A stretch of 64,000 bases of DNA, from NCBI GenBank assembly GCA_031761405.1, contig JASEVX010000008.1:69218236-69282235 (forward strand), in the 5' to 3' direction. The notes beneath the pieces were generated by a model, which was given only the letters and a program-made list of their open reading frames with translations, was not told the origin of the DNA and did no database searches. Positions 14,227 through 29,400 of this stretch are shown here, one piece after another. A program made the translations under genes and the position numbers. The stretch's first letter is position 1, and each line of letters opens with the position of its first letter. This DNA is from Serripes groenlandicus (lineage: Eukaryota > Mollusca > Bivalvia > Cardiida > Cardiidae).

Positions 14227-14410
14227 TGATCATAATGTTGTTTTCAATTTTATTCAATAATTGTTATATCAGTTATAAAAAGTTTCCAAATTTTTAGTAA
14301 ACATTTTCAAAGTTGTCCGCTGCAGATTTGTTATATGTAGGAAAGGGTTGCCAATTAAGTGTAAACGAGAAAGCATCTTTACATTAATACTAAAGCTATG
14401 ACTAGTTACC

Positions 14411-14477
14411 TTCATTTCAGCAAATGGCTTATCTAAGCCTGTAACATAGAGCAATGCTTTCTTCGTAGCCAACATCC
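14411..14477 (-). CDS. RNGTT: RNGTT exon (after motif V), last exon visible
   Basis: 67 nt: one base completing glycine of GEG, then [20 protein letters not shown] and MK, phase 0 end. It corresponds to the segment GLLYVGGYERPFAQIK in vertebrates. Acceptor TATTTCAG, donor AAG then GTAACT. The next exon (motif VI, WVFMR-R-DK) is not seen in 7906-14410 or in the satellite. Confidence 0.92.
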
Positions 14478-17400
14478 TGAAATAGAAGAAGAGTGTTCAA
14501 AGGAGCACATGCGTAGCCTACCAATTAAGTTTGTTTGTTTAACTCTCTCCCACATATAACAAATATGCAGCAGAAAACTTTGAAAACATAACACCCAAAA
14601 ATATGGAAAATCTCTTAACATGAAAGTACATGTACAACTATCTTTAAAATACAGTTCAAAACATAGTGACAAATGGAGAAATAGCTCATTATGAGCAATA
14701 TCTCTATTTTCCACAATGTTTTCAAAAGTTGTCTGGTGCAAAGGCTGCAAAAAGTGTCTGTATTGGAAAGGATTAATTGGGTTTTTGACGTGATTTTCAA
14801 CAGTATTTCATTCATATCACAAATCACAGTAATCATTCATATCACATATCACAGCAATCATTCATATCATGTATCACAGCAATCATTCATATCATGCATC
14901 ACAGCAATCATTCATATCAGGTATCACATCAATCATTCATATCATCTATCACAGCTATAATTTATATCTGTATCACAGCAATCATTCATATCACATATCA
15001 CAGCAATCATTCATATCATGTAACACATCAATCATTCATAACACATCAAACATTCATATCAGGTATCACAGCAATCATTCATATCATGTATCACAGCAAT
15101 CATTCATATCAGGTATCACAGCAATCATTCATATCAGGTATCACAGCAATCATTCATATCAGGTATCACAGCAATCATTCATATCACATAACACATCAAA
15201 CATTCATATCAGGTATCACAGCAATCATTCATATCAGGTATCACAGTAATCATTCATATCAGGTATCACAGTAATCATTCATATCAGGTAACACAGCAAT
15301 CATTCATATCAGGTATCACAGCAATCATTCATATCAGGTATCACAGCAATCATTCATATCAGGTATCACAGCAATCATTCATATCAGGTAACACAGCAAT
15401 CATTCATATCAGGTATCACAGCAATCATTCATATCAGGTATCACACAGCAATAATTCATATCAGGTATCACAGCAATCATTCATATCAGGTATCACAGAA
15501 ATCATTCATATCAGGTATCACAGCAATCATTCATATCATGCATCACAGCAATCATTCATATCAGGTATCACATCAATCATTCATATCATCTATCACAGCA
15601 ATAATTTATATCTGTATCACAGCAATCATTCATATCATGTAACACAGCAATCATTCATATCACATAACACATCAAACATTCATATCAGGTATCACAGCAA
15701 TCATTCATATCAGGTATCACAGCAATCATTCATATCAGGTATCACAGCAATCATTCATATCACATAACACATCAAACATTCATATCAGGTATCACAGCAA
15801 TCATTCATATCATGTATCACATAAATCATTCATATCAGGTATCACAGTAATCATTCATATCAGGTAACACAGAAATCATTCATATCAGGTATCACAGCAA
15901 TCATTCATATCAGGTATCACAGCAATCATTCATATCAGGTAACACATCAATCATTCATATCAGGTAACACAGCAATCATTCATATCAGGTATCACAGCAA
16001 TCATTCATATCAGGTATCACACAGCAATCATTCATATCAGGTATCACATCAATCATTCATATCAGGTATCACAGCAATCATTCATATCAGGTATCACAGC
16101 AATCATTCATATCACATAACACATCAATCATTCATATCAGGTATCACAGCAATCATTCATATCATGTATCACAGAAATCATTCATATCAGGTATCACAGA
16201 AATCATTCATATCAGGTATCACAGCAATCATTCATATCAGGTATCACAGCAATCATTCATATCAGGTATCACAGCAATCATTCATATCAGGTAACACAGC
16301 AATCATTCATATCAGGTAACACAGCAATCATTCATATCACGTATCACAGCAATCATTCATATCACATAACACAGCAATCATTCATATCACGTAACACAGC
16401 AATCATTCATATCACGTAACACAGCAATCATTCATATCAGGTATCACAGCAATCATTCATATCAGGTATCACAGCAATCATTCATATCACGTAACACAGC
16501 AATCATGCATATCAGGTAACACAGCAATCATTCATATCACAGCAATCCTACACTTATAACTGACCCCTGGAAGACCCCTGGATGACAAACCAGTACTAGG
16601 CTAGGAAATGTGTCTCACTCAAGGGAAGATAAGAGCGGCAAATGTACCTCGAATATACCTGGAATGATGTACCTGGAATATACCTGGAATGTACCTTGAA
16701 TATACCTGGAATATACCTCGAATATACCTGGAATGTACCTCAAATATACCTTGTAATGCCAGATTCAACAGCAACCATGCTTATCAATTGATTACAGCAG
16801 ATTCGTTTACCAGTCAAGGGAAAGCATGATGAACATATGACAGATAAAGTAGAATTGATCCATATTTCTCACCTTGCTTAGGCAGAAAATGTGGAAGAGA
16901 AAAGCATTCAACATGACAGAGAACTGTTTGATAATTACACAACCCTGACATGGCATTCTAAAGGTTGTAAATACATATGTATTTATTGGTAAAAATATCA
17001 ACATATATGAATTAAAACTAGAAATATCACAGAAGGTGATGAATACCCCCAGCTGGTGCCTGACAATATACATATGTATATAGTAACAAAGGGCAATTAC
17101 TCTGTATTTAGATTAAATAGAGTTATGGTTTCTGTACACTGCACTTCCTCTCAATGTGTTGTATCATCCTATGAAGTTTTATTAAAATCTAACAATTAGT
17201 TTTAAAGTTATGCTCGGGACAAGACTACGAATATGAAAAAGTAACAAAGGTCAATAACTCTGTAATTATGTAAAGTAGAGTCATGTTTCTTGTACACTGC
17301 ACTTCCTCTGATTATGCTCTACCATTATATGTAGTTTTATTATATTCCATCTATTAGTTATTAAGTAATTCTACGGACAAGAAAAAGTAACAAAGGGCAA

Positions 17401-20400
17401 TAACTCTGTATTTAGATAAAATAGAGTTATGGTTCCTGTACACCGCACTTCCTCTCAATGTGTTGTATCATCCTATGAAGTTTTATTAAATTCCAACAAT
17501 TTGTTTTAAAGTTATGCTCTGGACAAGACTCTACGAATAAGAAAAAGTAACAAAGGGCAATAACTCTGTAATTATGTAAATTAGAGTTATGGTTCTTGTA
17601 TACTGCATTTCCTCTGATTATGCTCTACCATTGTATGCAGTTTTATTAGATTCCATCTGTTAGTTATTAAGTAATTCTCCGGACAAGAAAAAGTAACAAA
17701 GGGCAATCACTCTGTAATTAGATTAAATAGAGTTATGGTTCCTGTACACTGCACTTCCTCTCAATGTGTTGTATCATCCTATGAAGTTTTAATAAATTCC
17801 AAGAATCAGTTTTAAAGTTATGCTCTGGACAAGACTCTACAAATAAGAAAAAGTAACAAAGGGCAATAACTCTGTAATTATGTAAATTAGAGTTATGGTT
17901 CTTGTACACTGCACTTCCTCTGATTATGCTCTACCATTGTATGCAGTTTTATTAGATTCCATCTGTTAGTTATTAAGTAATTCTCCGGACAAGAAAAAGT
18001 AACAAAGGGCAATAACTCTGTATTTACATTAAATAGAGTTATGGTTCCTGTACACTGCACTTCCTCTCAATGTGTTGTATCATCCTATGAAGTTTTATTA
18101 AATTCCAACAATTTGTTTTAAAGTTATGCTCCGGACAAGACTCTACGAATAAGAAAAAGTAACAAAGGGCAATAACTCTGTATTTAGATAAAATAGAGTT
18201 ATGGTTCCTGTACACCGCACTTCCTCTCAATGTGTTGTATCATCCTATGAAGTTTCGTTAAAATCCTATGTTGCATTGTTAAGATATGGTCCGGACAAAA
18301 TATGGCTTCCTTCCGACCGACCGACCGACACAGTGACTCCTATATACCCCCCCAAAACTTTGTTTTTTGGGGGTATAATAATAACAAGCAAAGGGCAAAT
18401 TACTTTGGGTGTTTTCCTGGTGCATTCTTATATTTTGTGAGAATCACTATTGATGTATTGTCCATACACATGCATATTATTGGATAGCTGAATGCACAAG
18501 GAAAAACACATAAGTGATACACATCCTTTATAGAGATTTCCCAAATAATTGACAGCAGTTTTGGTGTATGTGAAAATGGGTTAAGTCACAAGAAAATACT
18601 GGTTAAGCACTTTTGACATCTATAACAAGAGCTGTCCGTAAGACAGCGCGCTCGACTATTCAGTCGCTTATTAGTAACTGAGATATGGGCTTAAATGTAG
18701 TTTCATTCAAACCATTGACCAGAATTGCTAAGTCAAATAATAAAGGGTTATAATTAGTATTATATGCAGGATAGAGTTATCTAACTTGAATATTTACATA
18801 GTTGGGATGGTTGGGAGGGGCTGTTTAAAGTTTCAATTCGCTGCATCAAGTAGTTATTGAGATATGGACTCTTAATGTAGTTGCATGTAAAACTTTAATC
18901 AGAATTTCTAAATTTAAACAAGAGCGCCAAATGTCACAAAATAGGCCCGTCCTGTTTTTTTGAGACCAAGTATAGTAGTAATTGGTTGTACGTCAGCCAA
19001 ACTTAGAGAGCGGACACTGTTAATACAGTTTTGGCCATATCGAGGGACATAATTGTGTAGTGACTAAGATAACGTTGTAAGTTATCAAACGTGACCAAGA
19101 TATTCTGCCCATAAACATATTGTCTAAATTTGGTGATGATCGGATAAAGGCTTTACAAGTTATTTAGCTGACAAGACCAATTTTAGGTAATTTCTATAAT
19201 TAAAGGGCAATAACTCTCTATCGACTGGAGCAATATGGCTAGTTATCGAACTTGTTCAAGATATTACGCCAATACACATTCTGACCAAATTTGGTGATGA
19301 TTGGACAAAAGTTCCTCAAGTAATTGAGCTGACTTGACCAATTTTAGGTAATTTCTATAATTAAAGAGGGATAACTCTCAATTGACTAAAGCGATATGGC
19401 TAGTTATCAAAATTATCCGAGATATTATGCCAATACACATTCTGACCAAATTTAGTAATGATTGGATAAAGGCTTCTTAAGTTATTGAGCTGACAAGACC
19501 AATTTTAGGTAATTTCTATAATTAAAGGGCGATAACTCTCAATTGACTAAAGCGATATGGTTAGTTATCGAACTTGTCTGAGTTATTATACCAATACACA
19601 TTCTGACCAAATTTGGTGATGATTGGACAAAGGCTCCTAATTTTATTGAGCTGACAAGACCAATTTTAGGTATTTTCTATAATTAAAGGGCAGTAACTCT
19701 CGATTGACTAAAGCGATATGGCTAGTTATCAAACTTGTCCGAGATATTATGTCAATACACATTCTGACTAAATTTAGTGATGATTGGGCAAAGGCTTCTA
19801 AAGTTATTGAGCTGACAAGATCAATTTTTGGTAATTTTTTTAATTAAAGGGTGATAACTCTTGATTGACTTAAGCGATATGGCTAGTTATCGAACTTGTC
19901 CGAGATATTATCCCAATACATATTCTGACTAAATTAAGTGATGATTGGACAAAGGCTTCTTAAGTTATTGAGCTGACAAGACCAATTTTGGGTAATTTCT
20001 ATAATAAAAGGGCAATAACTCTTGATTGACTAAAGCGATATGGCTAGTTATCGAACTTGTCCGAGATATTAGCCCAGTACACATTCTGACAAAATTTAAT
20101 GATCATTTGACCAAGGCTTCTTAAGTTATTGAGCTGACAAGACCAATTTTAGGTAATTTCTATAATTAAAGGGCGATAACTCTCAATTGACTAAAGCGAT
20201 ATGGTTAGTTATCGAACTTGTCTGAGTTATTATACCAATACACATTCTGACCAAATTTGGTGATGATTGGACAAAGGCTCCTAATTTTATTGAGCTGACA
20301 AGACCAATTTTAGGTATTTTCTATAATTAAAGGGCAGTAACTCTCGATTGACTTAAGCGATATGGCTAGTTATCAAACTTGTCCGAAATATTATGTCAAT

Positions 20401-23400
20401 ACACATTCTGACTAAATTTAGTGATGATTGGGCAAAGGCTTCTAAAGTTATTGAGCTGACAAGATCAATTTTTGGTAATTTTTTTAATTAAAGGGTGATA
20501 ACTCTTGATTGACTTAAGCGATATGGCTAGTTATCGAACTTGTCTGAGATATTATCCCAATACATATTCTGACTAAATTTAGTGATGATTGGACAAAGGC
20601 TTCTTAAGTTATTGAGCTGACAAGACTAATTTTGGGTAATTTCTATAATAAAAGGGCAATAACTCTTGATTGACTAAAGCGATATGGCTAGTTATCGAAC
20701 TTGTCCGAGATATTAGCCCAGTTCACATTCTGACAAAATTTAATGATCATTTGACCAAGGCTTCTTAAGTTATTGAGCTGACAAGACTAATTTTGGGTAA
20801 TTTCTATAATTAAATGGCGATAACTCTTGATTGACTAAAGCCATATGGCTAGTTATCGAACTTGTCCGAGATATTATCCCAATACACATTCTGACAAAAT
20901 TTGGTGATGATTGGACAAAGGCTTCTAAAGTTATTGAGCTGACAACATACTGGACGCCGCCCACCTACCCGCCCGCCCGCCGCAGGTAAAACTATAATAC
21001 GATCCGTTTTTTCAAAACGGGCGTATAAAAAGGGTCATAATTTGCACTAAATGTAGGATAGAGTTCACTAACTTGATTATTAACATAGCTGTGATGGTTT
21101 GGAATCCTTGTAGAAAGTTTCAATGCAATAGATGAAGTAGTAACTGATGTAATATATGAACTTGCATGCACAACCGTAACCAAGGTGACACCGACACCAA
21201 GGTGAGTAGCTCTCATATTCTCTGAATAGTCGAGTTTAAAACTAATATTTTGCTCAATAATATTGAAGTGATTCAATATATTTAGACAAAATGTTGGATA
21301 TCTTATCATTTACTTATACCAAAGAGACTATGATGTTTGCACAATTTTGCAAATGCAATTTAATGGTTTGTCTATCTAACTCCATGTTAATAGTGGTCCG
21401 CAAAACAGACAAGTTTATACAACAAATGAAACATCCTTTAATCCAACCTTGGTGTTGATTACTAAACCCTTGGTCAATTGAGCATGAAGGAAAATATTAA
21501 TAAAGAATTCCCTTGTTCATGAGATGCAAGATTTATCCTATAAGTATACCCCATCATTTTCAATGTTAGCCTAAGGTGTTTCTTTAAATAGTTAATTTGT
21601 TTACATGCATGTCTAAATATTAGAGATGTCAACGGTTATCGATATTCACTTACTTCTGTGTTTTGTTATTTTCCTTTACATCATTGTTGTTGTTTTAGTT
21701 AGCATTTCTCCGATATGTATAAATCAGACTAGAACGTCGTTATCAGAACGTTTTTATTAATGCCAACAAACTTTTTTATTTTGTTCATTTAACTGTTTTT
21801 AATATCTTTGAATTAATCATTAGGTCAACCATAATTATTCGAAAATCGAGTGAGGCCTTTTTCACAGTAATACCAACACTCCTGATCGGGGTGTGAATAA
21901 TTAATCTCTGGTTAATTACGTTTGACAAATTGACAAGAACACAACGGTCTATATTTTAACTATCTTTTAGAGTACTCGGTTTCTTGAATTAGGAACCGGT
22001 TAATTGTATAACAAACGGTTACCCAGTTAGCGTAGACATCCCTACTAAATATGGTATCAAACCATGTGCTTAGTATATATATTTACTTTTTTTGCTGTTC
22101 CATACCTCTAGGTTAATCAGACGTATGTAAGGTAAAAAACTGTTGAAAAAATGCATTATGTTTAAGTGACAAATGCATTAAAATTAATTGAACTTTTGTA
22201 CAACAATGATATTCTCCATGGTATTGGTGAAATAATATAGCCCAAGTTTTGTTTGGAGATATTGATTCGTTTGAATGTTATATAGCAAAAGGTTATTATA
22301 TAGATGTAAAATGCACTGAATATTATATAGATGTAAAAATGCACTGAATAGTACATAGATGTAAAATGCACTGAATAGTATATAGATGTAAAATGCACTG
22401 AATATAATATATATATATATACCGGTATGTAAAATGCTCTGTATATTATATAGATGTAAAATGCACTGTATATCATAATAATTCATTGTAGCACAAAGGT
22501 GAGGATGAGGTCAATATTGGTGATGTATACATAATTATCTTACCCTTCACCTCCGGTAGTTTTCGCTATTTGTAGTTTAAAATCCACAGAATTCAACTCT
22601 GGAGGTTTCCATTTCAATGTGTCAGCACAGCGACCTGGTTTATAGGCCTGTAATCACAAAGCCCAGAGGTCCAGATATATACAGCTCTTTTCCCCATACT
22701 ATCTCTCTTATTATCACACTAAACCCTATGATGTGGGTACTCAATGAGATGATTCTTTTCAGTACCCACATTATAGGGTTTTTTCATCAAATAGGGATTT
22801 TGGAACATGCAAAATGCCCATTATCTGGAGCTCTGAATGGCTTAATCCTGCTTTACATTTTGATGAGTTCATAGCCAATTATAGGAATATGAAGGTAGAA
22901 ATGTTGAGATGATCAGCCAACAGTGTCTGGTCAGTCAGATGGGTTGTCCCATCTCCTACAGTAAAGTGGCTGGTCAGTCAGATGGGTTGTCCCAGCTGCT
23001 ACAGTAAAGTGTCTGGTCAGTCAGATTGGATGTCCCAGCTCTAACAGTATAGAGACTGGTCAGACAGATATGATGTCCCAGCTCCAACAGTATAGAGTCT
23101 GGTCAGACAGATAGGATGTCCCAGCTCCAACAGTATAGAGTCTGGTCAGACAGATAGGATGTCCCAGCTCCAACAGTATAGAGTCTGGTCAGACAGATAG
23201 GATGTCCCAGCTCCAACAGTATAGAGTCTTGTCAGACAGATAGGATGTCACAGCTCCAACAGTATAGAGTCTGGTCAGACAGATTGGATGTCCCAGCTCC
23301 AACAGTATCGAGTCTAGTTAGTCAGATTGGATGTCCAATCTCCAACAGTATACAGCCAGGTCAGTCAGAGTGGATGTCCCAGCTCCAACAGTATAGAGTC

Positions 23401-26400
23401 TTGTCAGTCAGAGTGGATGTCCCAGCTCCAACAGTATAGAGTCTGGTCAGACAGAGAGGATGTCCCAGCTCTATCAGTATAGAGTCTTGTCAGTCAGATA
23501 GGATGTCCCAGCTCCAACAGTATAGAGTCTTGTCAGTCAGATTGGATGTCCCAGCTCTATCAGTATAGAGTCTTGTCAGTCAGATAGGATGTCCCAGCTC
23601 CAACAGTATAGAGTCTTGTCAGTCAGATAGGATGTCCCAGCTCTGACAGTATAGAGCCAGGTCAGTCAGAGTGGATGTCCCAGCTCCAACAGTATAGAGT
23701 CTTGTCAGTCAGATTGGATGTCCCAGCTCCAACAGTATAGAGTCTGGTCAGACAGATAGGATGTCCCAGCTCTATCAGTATAGAGTCTTGTCAGTCAGAT
23801 AGGATGTCCCAGCTCCAACAGTATAGAGTCTTGTCAGTCAGATTGGATGTCCCAGCTCCAACAGTATAGAGTCTTGTCAGTCAGATAGGATGTCCCAGCT
23901 CCAACAGTATAGAGTCTTGTCAGTCAGATTGGATGTCCCAGCTCTATCAGTATAGAGTCTTGTCAGTCAGATTGGATGTCCCAGCTCTGACAGTATAGAG
24001 ACTGGTCAGTCACACAAACCGTTTTGTTATAGTTACACATAAGTATTGTCTTGGTAAGTAGATTATTTTGAGTACCCACAGCATAGGGTTTTATTTGGTA
24101 ATAAGAAAGACATTGTGGGAAAACGACCTGATCTAATCCTTTAAATAGCATATCAGGGAAAAGGGGTCAAACTGATACTTTATTTTGTCAATGTGCATCA
24201 ACTTACATCTGGGACTGGTTGGAAGATAAGTCCATCTACTTCATGACTCACTTGGCTTGCAAATGAGCCGTCTAAAATCTGAAATAGAACAAAAGCTGTA
24301 CATTAGACAGCATGCTCGACTATTCCACCCCTTAACCAGAATTTCTAATTCAAATAATATAGGGCCTTTATTTATAGTTATCTTACTTGATTATTTATAT
24401 AGGTGTGATGGTTTGGAAGGTAAACAAAAAAAGGGCCACAAATTGAATTATATACAGCAGACTTATCATACATGATTATTTATATAGGTGTGATGGTTGC
24501 GAACAATTTATGAAATTTCAATGCAATGCATAAAGTACTTACTGAGACATGGACTCTTAATGTAGTTGCATGAAAGACTTTAACCAGAATTTCTAAGTTA
24601 AAAAAAGGGCCATAATTTGCACTAAATGTAAGATAGAGTTATCTAACTAGATTATTAACATAACTGTGATGATTGGGAAGCCTTGTAGAAAGTTTTAATG
24701 CAATAGATAAAGTAGTAACTGAGGTATGATGTAATTAATGTAATTGGTAATGTACAAGAAATTAAACTTTCACACTAAATATAACCACATTGCTATGTTC
24801 AGCAATCCTTGCATGAACACCTGAGATTTAATTACTGAACTGGATGTCTTATTTGAAATATACAGTCAAACCTGTACTACCGACCCCCTAGTGTTAGCGA
24901 CCACATTGAACATAAACAAGTCAGGTGTTACATGTAAAACAACCCGAGGTCAAATTCTGCAGAAAAAATCGAAAATTGCTGTGTTAGCAGTTTGTAGTTA
25001 ATACACTTTAGCTACAATTATTGTCCTTGTTATGATTCTCAAATACTGCAGATGTATCATAGTGGGTAAAAGCCGATAATTGCAGTGTTAGCAGTTTGTT
25101 TTTAATTCACTTTAACGTCAATTATTGTCCGTGTTAAATCGCCCCAATTGGATAGTTTGGGGTTTGTTTGTGGTTTAATTAAGATAACTTTGGTCAGACT
25201 TATTGATCTCTTTAATTTGATCCGTGTTTGTTTTTTGCTTTCTAATGGTGATTATTACAAAATTCAAGACAACTAGAAATATCACTGAAGATGATAAATA
25301 CCCCCAAAACAGCACCTTGACTCAAAAATGGCTTACGACCGACCAACAAAAGGGCCATAACTCTGTAAACAAGGAAAAGTAACAAAGGGCAATAACTCTG
25401 TATTAAGATTAAATAGAGTTATGGTTTCTGTACACTGCACTTCCTCTCAATGTGTTGTATCATCCTATGAAGTTTTATTAAATTCCAACAATTAGTTTTA
25501 AAGTTATGCTCCGGACAAGACTCTACGAATATGAAAAAGTAACAAAGGGCAATAACTCTGTCATTATGTTAATTAGAGTTATGGTTCTTGTACACTGCAC
25601 TTCCTCTGATTATGCTCTACCATTATAAGTAGTTTTATTAGATTCCATCTATTAGTTATTAAGTAATTCTACGGACAAGAAAAAGTAACAAAGGGCAATA
25701 ACTCTGTATTTAGATAAAATAGAGTTATGGTTCCTGTACACCGCACTTCCTTTCAATATGTTGTATCATCCTATGAAGTTTTATTAAATTCCAACAATTT
25801 GTTTTAAAGTTATGCTCTGGACAAGACTCTAAGAATAAGAAAAAGTAACAAAGGGCAATAACTCTGTAATTATGTAAATTAGAGTTATGGTTCTTGTACA
25901 CTGCACTTCCTCTGATTATGCTCTACCATTGTATGCAGTTTTATTAGATTCCAATTGTTAGTTATTAAGATATTCTCCGGACAAGAAAAAGTAACAAAGG
26001 GCAATAACTCGGTATTTAGATTAAATAGAGTTATGGTTCCTGTACACTGCACTTCCTCTCAATGTGTTGTATCATCCTATGAAGTTTTAATAAATTCCAA
26101 GAATCAGTTTTAAAGTTATGCTCTGGACAAGACTCTACGAATAAGAAAAAGTAACAAAGGGCAATAAATCTGTAATTATGTAAATTAGAGTTATGGTTCT
26201 TGTACACTGCACTTCCTCTGATTATGCTCTACCATTGTATGCAGTTTTATTAGATTCCATCTGTTAGTTATTAAGTAATTCTCCGGACAAGAAAAAGTAA
26301 CAAAGGGCAATAACTCTTTATTTAGATTAAATAGAGTTATGGTTCCTATACACTGCACTTCCTCTCAATGTGTTGTATCATCCTATGAAGTTTTATTAAA

Positions 26401-29400
26401 TTCCAACAATTAGTTTTAAAGTTATGCTCCGGACAAGACTCTACGAATAAGAAAAAGTAACAAAGGGCAATAACTCTGTATTTAGATAAAATAGAGTTAT
26501 GGTTCCTGTACACTGCACTTCCTCTCAATGTGTTGTATCATCCTATGAAGTTTTGTTCAAATCCTATGTTGCATTGTTAAGATATGGTCCGGACAAAATA
26601 TGGCTTCCGACCGACCGACCGACACAGTGACTCCTATATACCCCCCCAAAAACTTTGTTTTTTGGGGGTATAATGAAGGTTAGAGTGTATTTAATCAGGT
26701 TCCATTTTTTTTTTTTCATAAAACGTATATAATGTATATATGATTTATTTATCAACTTACACTTTTGCAAATAAATATGATTATTATTGAAATAAAATAT
26801 ATAATTAAAAGAACAACAAAATGTTTATGTTTATTTATTCTTTAATACCAATACATGTATAATGTAGTATACATAAGACCCAAAAAACGAAACATACATT
26901 TGTACCTCAACAAGCAAATTCAGAGAATTATGGTCCCCCGCTTTGGGGGTCTTATTGGTTGGGTTGCAACGCTTCCTGGCATATTGTAACTGTCTTTTCT
27001 GTCTAGAGAAGGCTTTATTGTAAGGAATACACATGTATAATATGAAAGCAATACTTGTTATGGTTCAGAAGTTATGCTCAAAGTTAACATTTTGGAAATG
27101 TAGGTCAAAGGTCATGATGAACGTCACAAGGTCAAACATATGGGTACTGAGTGAAAGGGCTTGTCACAAGGAATACACATGTGAAATATAAAAGCCCTAC
27201 CTGTAATGGTTCAAAAGTTATGATCAAGGTTAAAGTTTTCAAAATGTAGGTCAAAGGTCACGGTCAAAGGTCAGAAGGTCCAAAAATATGATACTGACGA
27301 AAAGGTCTTGTCACAATGAATACACATGTGAAATAAAAAAGCCCTACCGGTTATGGTTCAAAAGTTATGATCAAGGTTAATATTTTTAAAATGTAGGTCA
27401 AAGGTCAGGGTCAAGGTCACAAGGTCCAAAAAATTGGTATTGATGGAAAGGGGTTGTCACAAGGAATACACATGTGAAATATGAAAGCAGTACCTATTAC
27501 GGTTCAGAAGTTATGACCAAGGTTAAAGTTTTTGTGACAGCGTGACGGAGGGACTGACGAATGAGATTTAATGTCCCCGACGTTTTACTTCGTAAAGCGG
27601 GGGACAATAAGAGACCACCTGTCTTAAGAGACCACTTACAGCATTTCCCTTGGGGTGGTCTCTTAATAAAAGTTTGACTGTACTGTTTTTTAGGAGTCAA
27701 TGACAAAAGTGTGCTCATGTGGTTAACATTTTGATAAATATTTTGCTTTATTTCCTTCATTTAAATAATAATTAATTTACAGGTTATAGTCTAATAGGTA
27801 TTGTATAAGTTGAAGTCAAGTTTGAAATTCGTTTTTAATGCTCTTATATATCGATCATTTGGTTGAAGAGTTATAAAGAAGAATTATAAAGCTGAGGGAA
27901 AAATGAATGAATGAATGTATATTGTTTTATGGCACATAAAAACAAGAGCACCACTGATAGGGAGAAAACAGAAAAAAATAAATTGAGCTAAACAAAAAAC
28001 CTTAACCGTACGACCACGCCAGGGTCATAACAATAGCTCTTGTTTTTTGATAATGATAAGTAACAATATTCAAGAATCAAATTTATTGGTTAAAATAAGA
28101 TGATTTAAAATGATGTGACCGAACAAAAATCTATGTAATGGGAATGAAATATAGGATGTCTTTGTATTTGAGAATTTTTGAGCATATTTCTCCTTGTTTT
28201 CAAATGTAATCTGCTGGATTATGCACTAATGATGTATTCTGCTGGATTGATTGATTGATTGATTGATTGGGGTTTAACGCTGTTTTTAACAATTTCTCAG
28301 TCATATCACGGCGGCCAGTTCACCTACTCATGCATTTCCTGGTTTTCTAACACCAGTACTCCACACAACAATCTTCCCAAGCAACTGGCTGCTTTTCCAC
28401 ATAGACTTAGCCCATTTATTCTGCTGGATATAGCACTAATTATGTTATCTGCTGAATAATGCACTATTTATGTTATCTGCTGAATAATGCACTATTGATG
28501 TTATTTGCTGAATAATGCACTAATTATGTTATCTGCTGAATAATGCACTATTGATGTTATCTGCTGAATAATGCACTATTGATGTTATCTGCTGAATAAT
28601 GCACTATTGATGTTATCTGCTGAATAATGCACTAATTATGTTATCTGCTGAATAATGCACTTATGACATAATTTGCTGAATAATGCACTTATGACATAAT
28701 TTGCTGGATGATGCACTAATGCTGTAATCTGCTGAATAATGCACTAATTATGTTATCTGCTGAATAATGCACTTATGACATAATTTGCTGGATGATGCAC
28801 TAATGATGTAATCTGCTGAATAATGCACTAATTATGTTATCTGCTGAATAATGCACTTATGACATAATTTGCTGGATGATGCACTAATGATGTAATCTGC
28901 TGAATAATGCACTAATTATGTTATCTGCTGGATTATGCACTTATGACATAATTTGCTGGATTATGCACTTATGATGTATTCTGCTGGATATAGCACTTAT
29001 TATGTAATCTGCTGAATAATGCACTAATGATGTAATCTGCTGAATAATGCACCATTGATGTTATCTGCTGAATAATGCACAAATTATGTTATCTGCTGAA
29101 TAATGCCCTTATGACGTTATTTGCTGGATGATGCACTAATGCACTAATTATGTTATCTGCTGAATAATGCAGTAATGACATAATTTGCTGGATGATGCAC
29201 TAATGACGTAATTTGCTGGATGACGCACTCAAGTTGTAATATGCTGGATGACGCACTCAAGTTGTAATATGCTGGATGACGCACTCAAGTTGTAATATGC
29301 TTGATAATGTACAAATAATGTAATCTGTTGGATAATGCACTCATGACATTATCTGTTGGATAATGCACTAATGCATGTTAATCAGGGAAAGGCTTGATAA

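Larger units (their letters stand above)
24863..27680. mobile_element. Tc1/mariner-type MITE with nested insertions
   Basis: Ends CAGTCAAACCTGTACTACCG and its inverted partner at GTTTGACTG, flanked by TA at 24861-24862 and 27681-27682. Both arms contain GACCAC near the ends. Inside are an older direct repeat (GTGTTAGCAGTTTGT twice, near 24980 and 25086) and two later pearl-like insertions (25271-26674 and 26909-27610). TA duplication and this terminus suggest a Tc1/mariner MITE. Confidence 0.6.

Noticed and set aside
7906..14410. Last RNGTT exons (motif VI)
   Set aside because: Looked for WVFMR-R-DK-type coding flanked by splice sites on the minus strand; the region is entirely element sequence.
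1..16550. CRISPR array
   Set aside because: Repeats are directly adjacent without unique spacers, units are 25 or 36 bp tandem monomers, and the genome is eukaryotic.
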